Below are positions 28,770 to 39,201 of a stretch of 64,000 nt of DNA, piece by piece. The stretch is from assembly GCF_001544975.2 (NCBI RefSeq), contig NZ_FCOG02000008.1, positions 1 through 64,000 of the forward strand, read 5' to 3'. The number at the start of each line of letters is the position of its first letter. Within the stretch, counting starts at the first letter, position 1. The translations under genes were made by a program, and so were the position numbers. Below the pieces are notes generated by a model. That model had not been told where the DNA came from and made no database searches. It saw only the letters and a program-made list of their open reading frames with translations. This stretch comes from Caballeronia arationis. Its GTDB lineage: Bacteria > Pseudomonadota > Gammaproteobacteria > Burkholderiales > Burkholderiaceae.

Positions 28770-28809
28770 CTCTGTAACCTTTTTTGCTTGGAGTGGAAAT
28801 CGGCCGAAT

Positions 28810-29514
28810 TCAACTGAGCGCTTCGCGTTCGAGCTGGTCGCGCGACACGTGCCGCACGTCGGTTCCCTTCACGATGTAGATGATGAATTCGGCGATGTTC
28901 TTCGCATGGTCGCCAATCCGCTCGACGGCCTTCGCGATGAAGAGATAGTCGAGGCCCGCGGAAATCGTGCGCGGATCTTCCATCATGTACGTGATGAGCT
29001 TTCTCACGAACGCGCGGAATTCCTCGTCGATTGCTTTATCGTCGCGCACGATCTGCGCGGCCGCGACCGTATCGAGGCGCGCGAACGCGTCGAGCGCCCG
29101 ACGCAGGATCGTCACCGCCATCTCGCCCGAGAGCTTGATCTCGGCGATGTTCACCGTGCGGCCCGCGCCGTCCTCGTTGATGCGCTTCACGCGCTTCGCG
29201 ATCTTCTCGGCTTCGTCGCCGGCGCGCTCAAGGTTGGTGATCGTCTTCGAGATCGCCATCAGAAGGCGCAGGTCGCGCGCGGCCGGCTGACGGCGCGCGA
29301 TGATGTTGCTGCACTCCTCGTCGATCTCGACTTCCATTGTGTTCAGGCGCACTTCGGCTGCGATCACCTGGTCAGCGACGCCGATGTCGAACGTATTCAA
29401 CGCCTGCATCGCGTGGATGATCTGCGACTCGACGAGGCCGCCCATTTCCAGCACTTTCGACGACACCGCGTTGAGGTCGGCGTCGAACTGGCTCGACAGA
29501 TGTTTATCGGACAT
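28810..29514 (-). CDS. phoU: phosphate-signalling protein PhoU
   Basis: PhoU links the Pst transporter to PhoR and is needed to silence the Pho regulon in high phosphate. The 234-residue protein is all-helical with two PhoU repeats, each with an E/DxxxD metal-cluster motif (for example EVEIDEECSNIIARRQPAARDLR region near 70-90 and DKAIDEEFRAF near 170). It starts MSDKHLSSQFD, a usual PhoU start, 34 bp after pstB. Confidence 0.96.
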   Translation of the reverse strand: MSDKHLSSQFDADLNAVSSKVLEMGGLVESQIIHAMQALNTFDIGVADQVIAAEVRLNTMEVEIDEECSNIIARRQPAARDLRLLMAISKTITNLERAGDEAEKIAKRVKRINEDGAGRTVNIAEIKLSGEMAVTILRRALDAFARLDTVAAAQIVRDDKAIDEEFRAFVRKLITYMMEDPRTISAGLDYLFIAKAVERIGDHAKNIAEFIIYIVKGTDVRHVSRDQLEREALS

Positions 29515-29548
29515 GTATTGCTCCTATAGTCCCTTTCTCTCCGGCGGC

Positions 29549-30436
29549 TTAGCCGAACCGTCCGGTGATGTAGTCTTCCGTTTCCTTGCGGGCGGGCTTG
29601 ATGAAGATCTTTTCGGTGTCGCCGAATTCGATCAGCTCGCCGAGGTACATATAGGCAGTGTAGTCGGAACAACGCGCCGCCTGCTGCATGTTGTGCGTGA
29701 CGATCACGACCGTGTAGTCGTTCTTCAGCTCAGCAATCAGCTCTTCGATGCGGCCCGTCGAAATCGGGTCGAGCGCTGAGCAAGGTTCGTCGAGCAGCAG
29801 CACTTCCGGGCGGATCGCGATCCCGCGTGCGATGCAAAGACGCTGCTGCTGGCCGCCCGAGAGGCCGTAGCCGCTCTGCTGCAGCTTGTCCTTCACTTCG
29901 TTCCAGAGCGCGGCCTTGGTGAGCGCCCACTCGACGCGATCGTCCATCTCCGAGCGTGACAGCTGCTCGAACATCTTCACGCCGAACGCGATGTTGTCGT
30001 AGATCGACATCGGGAACGGCGTCGGCTTCTGGAACACCATGCCGACCCGCGCGCGCAGGAGCGAAATGTCGCGGCGCGTGTCGAGCAGGTTCTCGCCGTC
30101 CATCAGGATCTCGCCTTCGGCGCGCTGCTCCGGATAGAGCGCGTACATCTTGTTGAACGTGCGCAGGAGCGTGGACTTGCCGCAGCCCGATGGCCCGATG
30201 AACGCCGTCACCTTCTTCTCGGGGATGCGCAGATTGATGTTCTTCAGCGCGTGATACTTGCCGTAGAAGAAGTTGAGGTTGTTCACCTCGATCTTCGGCT
30301 TCATCGAATCGGCGGGCTTCGCGCTATGCGTCGGCTTGAAGCTGCCGGGCACGGGGCCGCGTTCGATCGGCGCGTCGGTCTTTTCGTCGACCGCTTGTGC
30401 ATTCAGGTGGCTGACACCACTCGCAACCGTGTTCAT
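29549..30436 (-). CDS. pstB: phosphate ABC transporter ATP-binding protein PstB
   Basis: PstB drives phosphate import by hydrolysing ATP. Walker [10 protein letters not shown] is at about 82-89, the ABC signature [14 protein letters not shown] near 190, and Walker [14 protein letters not shown] near 212. The 295-residue protein carries an N-terminal extension of about 45 polar residues before the usual PstB start ([12 protein letters not shown]). The start at 30436 has GGCGGAG upstream at good distance, so the extension seems real; a Met at 30304 would give the standard length. It sits 13 bp after pstA. Confidence 0.96.
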   Translation of the reverse strand: MNTVASGVSHLNAQAVDEKTDAPIERGPVPGSFKPTHSAKPADSMKPKIEVNNLNFFYGKYHALKNINLRIPEKKVTAFIGPSGCGKSTLLRTFNKMYALYPEQRAEGEILMDGENLLDTRRDISLLRARVGMVFQKPTPFPMSIYDNIAFGVKMFEQLSRSEMDDRVEWALTKAALWNEVKDKLQQSGYGLSGGQQQRLCIARGIAIRPEVLLLDEPCSALDPISTGRIEELIAELKNDYTVVIVTHNMQQAARCSDYTAYMYLGELIEFGDTEKIFIKPARKETEDYITGRFG

Positions 30437-30449
30437 GGAATCACTCCGC

Positions 30450-31331
30450 CTATTTTTTCGAAAGAATCGTGCGTGCAAGGACATTCAGACCCAGCACGCC
30501 GAGCGTAATCAGAAAGACGCCGGCCCACGCGAGCGACTGCCATTGCGGGAACGGGCTCATCGCAAACTTGTAGATCGTGACCGGCAGGTTCGCGACCGGC
30601 TGGTTCATGTCGAACGAGAAGAACTGGTTCGAAAGCGCGGTGAAGAGCAGCGGCGCGGTCTCGCCGGCGATGCGCGCCACGGCGAGCAGCACGCCCGTCA
30701 CGATCCCGCCGACAGACGCCTTCAGCGTGATCGACAGCACCATCTTCCACTTCGGCGTGCCGAGCGCGAACGCGGCTTCGCGCAGCGCATTCGGAACGAG
30801 CTTCAGCATGTTCTCGGTCGTGCGGATCACGATCGGAATCTGCAGGAGCGCGAGCGCGATCACGCCGGCCCAGCCCGAGAAGCGCCCCACCTTCGCGACG
30901 ACGAGCGCGTAGACGAAGAGACCGATCACGATCGACGGCGCTGAGAGCAGGATGTCGTTGATGAAGCGCGTGACGCTCGCGAGCCACCGTTTCTGGCCAT
31001 ATTCTGCGAGGTACACGCCTGCCAGGATGCCGAGCGGCGTGCCGATGAACGTCGCGAGCACCACCAGCATCAGGCTGCCGACGATCGCATTCGCGAGACC
31101 GCCGCCGTCGGTGTTCGGCGGTGGCGTCGACTGCGTGAAAAGCTCGACCGACAGTCCGCCGACGCCGAGTTTCAGCGTCGTGAAAAGAATCCAGACGAGC
31201 CACAGCAGGCCGAAGGCCATCGCGGCAAGCGAAAGTGTCAGCGCGAGCGCGTTCTTGCCGCGGCGGCGGCGTTGCAGACGAACGCGCGTGGCTTCCGACG
31301 CGTCCATATTTGTGTAAGCAGGCTGGCTCAT
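30450..31331 (-). CDS. pstA: phosphate ABC transporter permease PstA
   Basis: A 293-residue inner-membrane permease with about six transmembrane helices, including a first helix near residues 27-50. The binding-protein-dependent transport loop ([22 protein letters not shown]) is near 186-207. It forms the channel together with PstC. Its start overlaps the stop of pstC by four bases, indicating translational coupling. Confidence 0.96.
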   Translation of the reverse strand: MSQPAYTNMDASEATRVRLQRRRRGKNALALTLSLAAMAFGLLWLVWILFTTLKLGVGGLSVELFTQSTPPPNTDGGGLANAIVGSLMLVVLATFIGTPLGILAGVYLAEYGQKRWLASVTRFINDILLSAPSIVIGLFVYALVVAKVGRFSGWAGVIALALLQIPIVIRTTENMLKLVPNALREAAFALGTPKWKMVLSITLKASVGGIVTGVLLAVARIAGETAPLLFTALSNQFFSFDMNQPVANLPVTIYKFAMSPFPQWQSLAWAGVFLITLGVLGLNVLARTILSKK

Positions 31332-32311
31332 TTGGAACCTTCCCCTTTTTCGAGGCGAAGCAGCATCACTTTCGAAATCGCCAGCACGAAGAACGTGATC
31401 ACGAAAAGAATCAGGCCGAGTTCCATCAGCGCAGCGGTATGCAGGCCGGGGCTCGCCTCGGCGAATTCATTCGCGAGCGCGGACGTGATGCTGTTGCCAG
31501 GCGAAAAGAGCGACACATTGTCGAGCAGGTTCGTATTGCCGATCACGAAGGTCACCGCCATCGTCTCGCCGAGCGCGCGGCCGAGGCCGAGCATCACGCC
31601 GCCGATCACGCCGGTGCGCGTGTACGGCAGCACGATCTTCCACATCACTTCCCACGTCGTGCAGCCGATGCCGTAAGCCGATTCCTTCAGGAGCACGGGC
31701 GTGACTTCGAACACATCGCGCATCACGGCGGCGATGTACGGAATGATCATGATCGCGAGAATGACGCCCGCGCACAGGATGCCGATGCCGATCGGCGGGC
31801 CCTGGAAGAAGCGGCCGATCACCCAGACGTCGCCGAGCAGATGCCCGAGCGGTTTTTCGAAGTAAGTCGCGAAAATCGGCGCGAAGACGAGCAGGCCCCA
31901 CATGCCGTAGACGATCGACGGAATCGCTGCCAGCAGTTCGATCGCGATGCCGAGCGGGCGGCGCAGCCAGGCCGGCGAGAGTTCGGTCAGAAAGAGCGCG
32001 ATGCCGAAGCTCACCGGCACCGCGATGATCAGCGCGATCAGCGACGTGGCAATCGTGCCGTAGATCGGCACGAGCGCGCCGAAGGTCTCGGTCGGCGGAT
32101 CCCACTCGGCGTGCCACAGGAAGCCGAGGCCGAATTTTTCGATTGTCGGCATGGACGCCACGATCAGCGACACGATGATGCCGCCAAGCAAAAGCAGCGT
32201 GACGACGGCTGCAAGCCGCGTCAGACCGCCGAAAAGGATGTCGCCGAGACGGCCCGGGGCGCGCTGTGTGCCGGCTCCGGGGGGCGCCGACGCTAGATTG
32301 ATGTCCGACAT
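31328..32311 (-). CDS. pstC: phosphate ABC transporter permease PstC
   Basis: A 327-residue permease with six membrane segments, the first near 30-57. The EAA loop appears as [21 protein letters not shown] near 210-230. It pairs with PstA. It is separated from pstS by 96 bp containing a stem-loop, which probably lowers its expression relative to pstS. Confidence 0.96.
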   Translation of the reverse strand: MSDINLASAPPGAGTQRAPGRLGDILFGGLTRLAAVVTLLLLGGIIVSLIVASMPTIEKFGLGFLWHAEWDPPTETFGALVPIYGTIATSLIALIIAVPVSFGIALFLTELSPAWLRRPLGIAIELLAAIPSIVYGMWGLLVFAPIFATYFEKPLGHLLGDVWVIGRFFQGPPIGIGILCAGVILAIMIIPYIAAVMRDVFEVTPVLLKESAYGIGCTTWEVMWKIVLPYTRTGVIGGVMLGLGRALGETMAVTFVIGNTNLLDNVSLFSPGNSITSALANEFAEASPGLHTAALMELGLILFVITFFVLAISKVMLLRLEKGEGSK

Positions 32312-32367
32312 GGGAACCTTGGGTCGGGCCGCGCGGCACCTGCCGCGCGGCGAAACTTACCGCTTTC

Positions 32368-32392
32368 GTCCTTAGCTGTTTCAGCTTAGGAC
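32368..32392 (-). other. stem-loop between pstS and pstC
   Basis: GTCCTTAGCTG and CAGCTTAGGAC pair with one mismatch around a three-base loop. There is no T-run. It probably protects the 3' end of pstS mRNA and sets the high PstS to PstC ratio, as intercistronic hairpins do in other transporter operons. Confidence 0.6.
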
Positions 32393-32407
32393 AGTTTCAG
32401 ACATGCG

Positions 32408-33439
32408 TTACTGCGCGACTGCCTTGCCCGACGCATCCTTGACCTTTGCCTTCCATTGCGTGCGAATTTCCGCGACCACCGAATCCGGCAGCGAGATGTA
32501 GTCGAGATCGTTCGCCGCCTGGTTGCCGTTCTTGAACGCCCAGTCGAAGAACTTCAGCGTTTCCGTGCCCTGTTCCGGCTTGTCCTGCGTCGCGTGCAGC
32601 AGGACGAAGGTCGCGCCGACGACCGGCCATGCGTCCTTGCCCGGCTCGTTCGTGAGGATCTGGTAGAACGACTTCGACCAGTCGGCGCCCGCGGCCGCGG
32701 CCTTGAACGTCTCCGTCTTCGGCTCGACAGTCGTGCCGGCGGCGTTCTTCAGGCCGACGTAGGTCATCTTGTTCTGCTTCGCGTACGCCCACTCGACGTA
32801 GCCGATCGCGCCCGGCAGACGCTGCACGAATGCCGCGACACCGTCATTGCCCTTGCCGCCCGTGCCCGTCGGCCAGTTGACGGTCGAGCCTTCGCCGACC
32901 TTCGACTTCCAGTCCGCGTTCACTTTCGACAGGTAGTTCGTCCAGATGAAGCTCGTTCCCGAGCCGTCGGCGCGGCGAACCACGGCGATGTCCGTGTCCG
33001 GCAGCTTCACTTTCGGATTGAGCGCGGCGATCGCCGGGTCATTCCACTTCTTGATCTTGCCGAGATAGATGTCGCCGAGCACTTCGCCCGACAGCGTCAC
33101 TTCACCCGCCTTCACGCCCGGCACGTTGATCACCGGCACGACGCCGCCGACCACCGTCGGAAACTGGAAAAGACCTTGCTTCGTGAGTTCGTCGTCCTTC
33201 AGCGGCGCGTCGGAGCCGGCGAAATCGACCGTCTTCGCGATGATCTGCTTGACGCCGCCCGACGAGCCAATGCCCTGATAGTTCACCTTGCCGCCGCCGG
33301 TCTTCTGGTAGGCGTCGGCCCACTTCGTGTAGATCGGTGCTGCGAAGGTGCTGCCCGCGCCGGTGATATCGGCTGCTTGCGCGGAAATGGCGACGAATGC
33401 GCCGATTACGCCAGCCAGCGCGGTTTGCATCAATTTCAT
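32408..33439 (-). CDS. pstS: periplasmic phosphate-binding protein PstS
   Basis: PstS captures phosphate with high affinity. The 343-residue product has a signal peptide to about residue 22 (AQA cleavage) and the phosphate-binding segments [16 protein letters not shown] (mature start), [11 protein letters not shown] near 56, and [15 protein letters not shown] near 158. A GGAGG ribosome site and a Pho box lie upstream. It is the first gene of the pstSCAB-phoU-phoBR unit. Confidence 0.97.
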   Translation of the reverse strand: MKLMQTALAGVIGAFVAISAQAADITGAGSTFAAPIYTKWADAYQKTGGGKVNYQGIGSSGGVKQIIAKTVDFAGSDAPLKDDELTKQGLFQFPTVVGGVVPVINVPGVKAGEVTLSGEVLGDIYLGKIKKWNDPAIAALNPKVKLPDTDIAVVRRADGSGTSFIWTNYLSKVNADWKSKVGEGSTVNWPTGTGGKGNDGVAAFVQRLPGAIGYVEWAYAKQNKMTYVGLKNAAGTTVEPKTETFKAAAAGADWSKSFYQILTNEPGKDAWPVVGATFVLLHATQDKPEQGTETLKFFDWAFKNGNQAANDLDYISLPDSVVAEIRTQWKAKVKDASGKAVAQ

Positions 33440-33478
33440 GAGACCTCCAGGTTGTGAGCGAATGACACGACAACGCGA

Positions 33479-33512
33479 AGCATAGGCAGTATCCGTGACA
33501 GTAATGTGACTG
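33479..33512 (-). promoter_or_regulatory. PhoB-dependent promoter of pstS (Pho box and -10)
   Basis: The minus strand reads CAGTCACATTACTGTCAC at 33495-33512, two 7-bp repeats 11 bp apart, close to the Pho-box consensus. Ten bases further is TATGCT (33479-33484) as the -10 hexamer. A Pho box in place of the -35 element at this distance is the known architecture of PhoB-activated promoters. No good sigma-70 -35 is present. Confidence 0.82.
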
Positions 33513-33589
33513 TTCGTGAAGCCAGCGTGACAACGGGCTTACGTCTATGAAAGGCGGCATTTTTTCTCGTTCAGACACACGCGGAATGC

Positions 33590-33627
33590 AAAAAAGCCGC
33601 TGCGATTCGAAATCGCAGCGGCTTTTT
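33590..33627 (-). terminator. intrinsic terminator of glmM
   Basis: A long near-perfect stem (AGCCGCTGCGATT with its complement, loop CGA) is flanked by A and T runs on both sides, so it can terminate in both directions. It lies 20 bp past the glmM stop and isolates the pst promoter. Confidence 0.9.
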
Positions 33628-33646
33628 TGCTGGTTTTGGCGAAAAC

Positions 33647-35005
33647 TCAGGAAGTCGCGTCTTTCACGACCTGCGCAATCGTTTCCGCGTGCCGAATGGC
33701 GTCCTTTTCCGAAGCGGCCTCGACCATCACGCGCAGCACGGGCTCCGTGCCCGACGCGCGAATCAGCACGCGTCCGTGCGCCTGAAGCGCGTGTTCGGCG
33801 CCCGCGATCGCGGTCTGGATTGCATCGCTGCTTTTCCAGTCGGCGCCCGGGCTCATGCGCACGTTGATCAGTTTCTGCGGGAATAGTGTGACGCCGTCGA
33901 GCTGTTCGGCGAGCGTCTTGCCGCTGCGCTGGATCGCGGCGAGCACGAGCAGCGCGGAGACGATGCCGTCGCCCGTCGAATGCCGGTCGAGCGACAAGAT
34001 GTGGCCAGACCCTTCCGCGCCGAGTTGCCAGCCGTTTTCGCGCAGCTTTTCGAGCACGTAGCGGTCGCCGACGGCCGCGCGCTCAAACTGCACGCCCACG
34101 TCCCTGAGCGCCACTTCGACGGCCATGTTCGTCATCAGCGTGCCGACCGCGCCTTCCACCTTGCCGTCGGTCGCGATGCGGTCCTTCACCAGCACGTAGA
34201 GCAACTCGTCGCCGTTATAGAGACGCCCGTCGGCGTCGACGATCTGCAGGCGGTCCGCGTCGCCGTCCAGCGCGATGCCGATGTCCGCGCCATGTTCGCG
34301 CACCGCGCGCACGAGCGCCTCGGGTGCGGTGGCACCGACTCCGTCATTGATATTGAAGCCGTTCGGCGAGATGCCAAGCGGAATCACCTCGGCGCCGAGT
34401 TCGTGGAAAACGTTCGGCGCGACGTCGTACGCGGCGCCGTGCGCACAATCGAGCACGATTTTCATGCCGCGCAGATCGAAGCTCGCCGGAAACGTGCTCT
34501 TGCAGAATTCGACATAGCGGCCGCCGGCGTCGTCGAGCCGCCGGGCCTTGCCGAGGCGCTCCGACGTCACGCAGTCGAGGGGCTGCTCCAGTTGGGTTTC
34601 GATCTGCAGTTCGACGTTGTCCGGCAGCTTGTTGCCGTCGGCGGAGAAGAACTTGATGCCGTTGTCGTAGTACGGATTATGCGAAGCGCTGATGACGACG
34701 CCCGCCGCGAGCCGCAGCGCGCGCGTCAGATAGGCGATACCGGGCGTGGGCATCGGGCCGGCCAGCATGACGTCGACGCCCGCGGCCGAAAAACCCGCCT
34801 CCAGAGCGGCCTCGAGCATATAGCCCGAAACCCGCGTGTCCTTGCCGATCAGCACGGTCGGGCGGCTGCCCTTCTTCTGCCAGCGGTCGGCGCCGGCCAG
34901 CACCTTGCCGGCGGCGTAGCCAAGGCGCAGGACGAATTCCGGCGTGATCGGGGCCTCGCCTACCCTTCCTCGAATTCCGTCCGTTCCAAAATAGCGACGT
35001 GCCAT
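33647..35005 (-). CDS. glmM: phosphoglucosamine mutase
   Basis: GlmM converts glucosamine-6-phosphate to glucosamine-1-phosphate for UDP-GlcNAc synthesis. The 452-residue product starts [15 protein letters not shown] and has the phosphoserine loop [13 protein letters not shown] (catalytic Ser108), the metal-binding DGDADR near 246, and the C-terminal phosphate-binding [14 protein letters not shown]. The start at 35005 gives the family N-terminus. It follows folP in the same direction. Confidence 0.97.
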   Translation of the reverse strand: MARRYFGTDGIRGRVGEAPITPEFVLRLGYAAGKVLAGADRWQKKGSRPTVLIGKDTRVSGYMLEAALEAGFSAAGVDVMLAGPMPTPGIAYLTRALRLAAGVVISASHNPYYDNGIKFFSADGNKLPDNVELQIETQLEQPLDCVTSERLGKARRLDDAGGRYVEFCKSTFPASFDLRGMKIVLDCAHGAAYDVAPNVFHELGAEVIPLGISPNGFNINDGVGATAPEALVRAVREHGADIGIALDGDADRLQIVDADGRLYNGDELLYVLVKDRIATDGKVEGAVGTLMTNMAVEVALRDVGVQFERAAVGDRYVLEKLRENGWQLGAEGSGHILSLDRHSTGDGIVSALLVLAAIQRSGKTLAEQLDGVTLFPQKLINVRMSPGADWKSSDAIQTAIAGAEHALQAHGRVLIRASGTEPVLRVMVEAASEKDAIRHAETIAQVVKDATS

Positions 35006-35134
35006 TGTGATTCGACCCTCCCTCATGGGACGCTGATGCGCGCCATGCGTCCCCGTTGTATATGAAACTGTAAAGCGGCGCTCGCGCAGCGCTCTGCTCT
35101 GCTCTGCGCATTTATCCGGTCAATGATGCCGGAT

Positions 35135-36001
35135 TCAGGCCGCATCTTTCGTTGCCTTCCAGACCTTCATTGCATCGACGGTCGGCGCGACGTCGTGAAC
35201 CCGGATGATCGCCGCGCCCCGCTCCGCTGCGCAAACAGCCGCCGCGACGCCCGCCGCGACGCGTTCGCCCTTCTTGCGCCCGGTCGCGGCACCGAGCATC
35301 GATTTGCGCGACATGCCGGCAAGCAACGGGTAGTTCGTGCCGGCCGGAATTGTATCCGCGAGGTGGGCGAGCAATGCGAAATTGTGCGCTTCCGTCTTGC
35401 CGAAGCCATACCCTGGATCGAGACAGATTCGCTCGCGCGCAATTCCCGCATTCGTCAGCGCATTCACGCGTTCGTCGAAGAAGGCGCGCACATCCGCGAC
35501 GACGTCGCGATACACCGGCTCGTTTGCCTGCATCGTCTGCGGCTCACCGAGCATGTGCATGACACACAGTCCGCAGTTGCTGTCGCGCACCGCATCGAGC
35601 GCACCGGGCTGCCTGAAGCCCCAGATGTCGTTGATCATGTCCGCACCGGCGTCGAGCGCGGCACGCATCACCGCTGGCTTGTACGTGTCGACCGACAGCG
35701 GCACGTTCAACTGCCGCAACGCCTCGACGATCGGGATCACCCGCGCGAGTTCCTCGTCTAGCGCGACCGGCACTGCACCGGGACGCGTCGATTCGCCGCC
35801 GATGTCGATGAGCTCGGCGCCGTCGGCGAGCATTTCCTCGGCGCGCCTGATTGCGTCATCGCGCGCCAGGAAGCGACCGCCGTCTGAAAACGAGTCGGGC
35901 GTCACGTTCAGGATGCCCATCACGAGCGGCCGCTCGAAACTCAAGACAAAGCGCCCGCATTGCAGCGGCGGTGTTGGAAATTGCGATTTGGAAGTCGTCA
36001 A
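35135..36001 (-). CDS. folP: dihydropteroate synthase
   Basis: DHPS joins 4-aminobenzoate to hydroxymethyl-dihydropterin in folate synthesis and is the sulfonamide target. The product has PLVMGILNVTPDSFSDGG near residue 28, DIGGESTRPGA near 65, the DMINDIWG segment and the C-terminal RVHDVAPTVDA. The start is uncertain: no ATG suits the usual N-terminus, and TTG at 36001 (giving 288 residues, starting TTSKSQFPTPPLQ) fits the family best though its ribosome site is weak. It lies between ftsH and glmM. Confidence 0.94.
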   Translation of the reverse strand: MTTSKSQFPTPPLQCGRFVLSFERPLVMGILNVTPDSFSDGGRFLARDDAIRRAEEMLADGAELIDIGGESTRPGAVPVALDEELARVIPIVEALRQLNVPLSVDTYKPAVMRAALDAGADMINDIWGFRQPGALDAVRDSNCGLCVMHMLGEPQTMQANEPVYRDVVADVRAFFDERVNALTNAGIARERICLDPGYGFGKTEAHNFALLAHLADTIPAGTNYPLLAGMSRKSMLGAATGRKKGERVAAGVAAAVCAAERGAAIIRVHDVAPTVDAMKVWKATKDAA

Positions 36002-36055
36002 GGGATCTGACTGATGAATGGATTGATCAAGTTCGGCCGCCACTCGGACGGCAAT

Positions 36056-36088
36056 GAAAAAGGGCCGGTGTGCGAACACACCAGCCCT
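36056..36088 (-). terminator. intrinsic terminator of ftsH
   Basis: GGGCCGGTGTG and CACACCAGCCC pair with one mismatch around CGAA, and the minus strand runs on into TTTTTC. It lies 20 bp past the ftsH stop and 60 bp before folP, so folP may be expressed partly by read-through. Confidence 0.7.
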
Positions 36089-36107
36089 CATGCGGATCGG
36101 GTGAAAC

Positions 36108-37994
36108 TCAGGCCGGCGCTGTTGCGCTGCCCGGCTTGACCTCAGTGCCGCTATTGCCGCTGCTCGGCGTATCGCCCGACGGCGGCGGCAGATTCTTCGG
36201 CGGACGCGGCGGACGGCCCGCCATGATGTCGCTGATCTGGTCTGCATCGATGGTTTCCCATTCGAGCAGCGCCTTCGTCATCGCTTCGACATTGTCGCGG
36301 TGGTCCTCGAGCAATTTGCGCGCAAGGCCATACTGTTCATCGAGAATCCGGCGGATTTCGGCGTCGACCTTCTGCTGCGTCGCTTCCGACACCGTCTTCG
36401 ATGCCAGCTTGCCGAACATGCCGTCCTGCTCGGTATCGACATAGACCATCGTGCCGAGCACATCCGACATGCCGTAGCGCGTCACCATGTCACGGGCCAT
36501 CTTGGTCGCGCGCTCGAAGTCGTTCGAGGCACCGGTCGACATCGAGTTGAGGAACACCTCTTCCGCCGCACGGCCGCCGAACAGGATCGCGATTTCCTCA
36601 AGCATCTTGTCGCGATACAGGTTCACGCGGTCATGTTCCGGCAACTGCCACGTCACGCCGAGTGCCCAGCCGCGCGGCATGATCGTGACCTTGTGCACCG
36701 GGTCGGCATGCGGCAGCAATTTCGCGACCACCGCGTGACCGGACTCGTGGTAAGCCGTATTGCGACGCTCTTCCTCGCGCATCACCGCCGACTTGCGCTC
36801 CGGACCCATGAAGATCTTGTCCTTCGCGTCTTCGAAGTCCTGCATTTCGACGATGCGCTTGCCGCGACGCGCCGCAAAAAGCGCAGCTTCGTTGACGAGA
36901 TTCGCGAGATCGGCGCCCGAAAAACCCGGCGTGCCGCGCGCGATCACCGATGCGTCGACGTCGTTTGAAATCGGTACCTTGCGCAGGTGCACCTTCATGA
37001 TGTGCTCGCGACCGCGGATGTCCGGCAGACCGACATACACCTGGCGGTCGAAACGGCCCGGACGCAGGAGTGCCTTGTCGAGCACGTCGGAACGGTTCGT
37101 CGCGGCGATCACGATCACGCCGGAGTTCGCCTCGAAGCCGTCCATTTCGACAAGCATCTGGTTCAGCGTCTGCTCGCGCTCGTCGTTGCCGCCGCCCATG
37201 CCGGCGCCGCGATGACGGCCGACCGCGTCGATTTCGTCGATGAAGACGATGCAGGGCGCATGCTTTTTCGCCTGCTCGAACATGTCGCGCACGCGGGCCG
37301 CGCCCACGCCGACGAACATTTCCACGAAGTCCGAACCCGAAATACTGAAGAACGGCACCTTCGCTTCGCCGGCAATGGCGCGCGCGAGCAGCGTCTTACC
37401 GGTACCCGGAGGCCCGACGAGCAGCACGCCGCGCGGGATTCGGCCGCCCAGTTTCTGGAACTTTTGTGGATCGCGCAGGAAATCGACGAGCTCGGACACT
37501 TCTTCCTTCGCTTCGTCACAGCCCGCGACATCGGTGAAATTGATTGCGTTGTTGTTCTCGTCGATCAGCCGCGCTCGCGACTTGCCGAACGAGAAGGCAC
37601 CGCCTTTGCCGCCCCCCTGCATCTGCCGCATCATGTAGAACCAGAAGCCGATGATCAGGATCGTCGGTCCAAGGTAGTACAGCGCCGACACGAGCGCATT
37701 GGGTTCGTCATCGGCCTTGCCGCTGACCTGTACGCCATACTTCATCAGGTCGCCGACCATCCAGATGTCGCCCGGGGACACGATCTGATATTTCTGGCCA
37801 TCTGCCGGAGTGACCGTCAAATTACGGCCCTGAACGGTTACGGTCTTAACCTTGCCGTTCTTCGCGTCGTCCATGAACTGTGAATACGACACACCTTCCT
37901 GGACGCGGGGCTTATCGAACTGCTTGAACACCGTGAACAGCACCAGTGCGATCACGAGCCACACTGCTGCCTTAGAGAACATATTGTTGTTCAA
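36108..37994 (-). CDS. ftsH: ATP-dependent zinc metalloprotease FtsH
   Basis: FtsH is a membrane-anchored AAA+ protease that degrades misfolded membrane proteins and regulators such as LpxC. The 628-residue product has two N-terminal transmembrane helices (about 6-26 and 100-124), the AAA domain with Walker A GPPGTGKT, Walker [17 protein letters not shown] and the second region of homology, and the protease domain with HESGHA near residue 417. The start is taken as TTG at 37994 ([11 protein letters not shown]), supported by GAGGAG seven bases upstream; ATG at 37982 is a possible shorter start. It follows rlmE. Confidence 0.96.
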   Translation of the reverse strand: MNNNMFSKAAVWLVIALVLFTVFKQFDKPRVQEGVSYSQFMDDAKNGKVKTVTVQGRNLTVTPADGQKYQIVSPGDIWMVGDLMKYGVQVSGKADDEPNALVSALYYLGPTILIIGFWFYMMRQMQGGGKGGAFSFGKSRARLIDENNNAINFTDVAGCDEAKEEVSELVDFLRDPQKFQKLGGRIPRGVLLVGPPGTGKTLLARAIAGEAKVPFFSISGSDFVEMFVGVGAARVRDMFEQAKKHAPCIVFIDEIDAVGRHRGAGMGGGNDEREQTLNQMLVEMDGFEANSGVIVIAATNRSDVLDKALLRPGRFDRQVYVGLPDIRGREHIMKVHLRKVPISNDVDASVIARGTPGFSGADLANLVNEAALFAARRGKRIVEMQDFEDAKDKIFMGPERKSAVMREEERRNTAYHESGHAVVAKLLPHADPVHKVTIMPRGWALGVTWQLPEHDRVNLYRDKMLEEIAILFGGRAAEEVFLNSMSTGASNDFERATKMARDMVTRYGMSDVLGTMVYVDTEQDGMFGKLASKTVSEATQQKVDAEIRRILDEQYGLARKLLEDHRDNVEAMTKALLEWETIDADQISDIMAGRPPRPPKNLPPPSGDTPSSGNSGTEVKPGSATAPA

Positions 37995-38178
37995 AGCACC
38001 ACTCCTCACTCATAGACGGGCGCCTACATACACCTTGCGGCACCACGAAAGCATTCTAATCCAGTCCGCTAGCCCCTGCCATAAGCATTCTCTACCACGC
38101 AAATAGCGATGGAGGCCCGTTTTTCGGCACATTCGCTGGAATTTAGCGTTTTTTTGCCACTTCCATCGAACGGGGCGC

Positions 38179-38841
38179 TCACGTGAGGCGCTTCAACTGC
38201 CGGCCCAAAATAAACGTTTCAGACGATTTGTCGCGCGAGGCTTTCGGCTTGCGCGGCGCGACGATCTTGAACTGGTGCTTGAATTTCTCGACGATCTGGC
38301 TGTAACCGCTGCCATGAAAGCACTTGACCAGCAAAGCGCCCTCCGGTTTCAGGTGATTCTGCGAGAATTCCAGCGCGAGATCGCAGAGATGCTCGATCCG
38401 CGCGGCATCCGCGCTCGCTACACCCGACAGGTTGGGGGCCATGTCGGAAATTACAAGATCCACCTGGCGCTCGCCGACGATTTCGTTGAGCTGCTCCAGC
38501 ACCGCGTCCTCGCGGAAGTCGCCCTGGATGAACGTGACGTCCGCAATCGGCTCCATCGGCAGGAGGTCGAGCGCGATGATCGTGCCGTCGATGCCCCCCT
38601 CGCGTTCCGCGTCGCGCTTCGCGCCCTGCGCGAGCTTGTTGCGCGCGTACTGGCTCCAGCTGCCGGGCGTCGAGCCCAGATCGACGATCACCTGTCCCGG
38701 ACGAATCAGCTTGTCCTGCTCGTCGATCTCCTTCAGCTTGTAGGCGGCGCGCGCGCGATAACCCTCGCGCTGCGCGAGCTTCACGTAGGGATCGTTGATG
38801 TGGTCATGCAACCACGAATGGTTAAAGCGGTTTTTTGCCAT
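38179..38841 (-). CDS. rlmE: 23S rRNA 2'-O-methyltransferase RlmE (FtsJ)
   Basis: RlmE methylates U2552 in the 23S A-loop, a late step of 50S maturation. The 220-residue product has the K-D-K-E tetrad: Lys in [11 protein letters not shown], Asp in [12 protein letters not shown], Lys in [10 protein letters not shown] and Glu in [11 protein letters not shown]. The SAM-binding loop is [14 protein letters not shown]. The ATG at 38841 is used; one codon upstream is a TTG. It heads the rlmE-ftsH-folP-glmM stretch. Confidence 0.96.
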   Translation of the reverse strand: MAKNRFNHSWLHDHINDPYVKLAQREGYRARAAYKLKEIDEQDKLIRPGQVIVDLGSTPGSWSQYARNKLAQGAKRDAEREGGIDGTIIALDLLPMEPIADVTFIQGDFREDAVLEQLNEIVGERQVDLVISDMAPNLSGVASADAARIEHLCDLALEFSQNHLKPEGALLVKCFHGSGYSQIVEKFKHQFKIVAPRKPKASRDKSSETFILGRQLKRLT

Positions 38842-39201
38842 CAATAATGAACTCGTGCTGCGTAATCATGCATCCAGCAATGCTTTTAGCGGATAATACG
38901 CGTCTATTTGGCCGGCCCCGCTTCGCGCGGTGCGGCAGGCATGGGCGAAACCGGTGATTCAGTGCTGGTCGGCCGATAACCTGCGCCGAGCGCTGTTCAT
39001 CGTGCCGCACGGTCTCGTTTCGCAGATAATCCGCGCCGTTTTCGTTTTTCAGGCGTTGGCGGGCCCCGTCCGCCTGGCTGTGCGCCTTATGGTAAATGGC
39101 TGTCAGCGCTTTTTCGCATCGTCCCGACCGCAGCCGGTCAATGCCGCTTTGCTCCTTTTGCGCTTCAGCATCCCTCATTTTAGTCGAGTCCGTTAATTCT
39201 C
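38842..39201. other. divergent intergenic region rlmE / yhbY
   Basis: About 360 bp with no convincing gene. The minus strand has TATTAT at 38893-38898, a candidate -10 for rlmE-ftsH. One plus-strand frame fills most of the region but lacks a ribosome site and any family pattern. Confidence 0.5.

Noticed and set aside
38930..39196. An 88-codon gene between rlmE and yhbY
   Set aside because: No ribosome site, no family-like sequence, and the region must hold two promoters.
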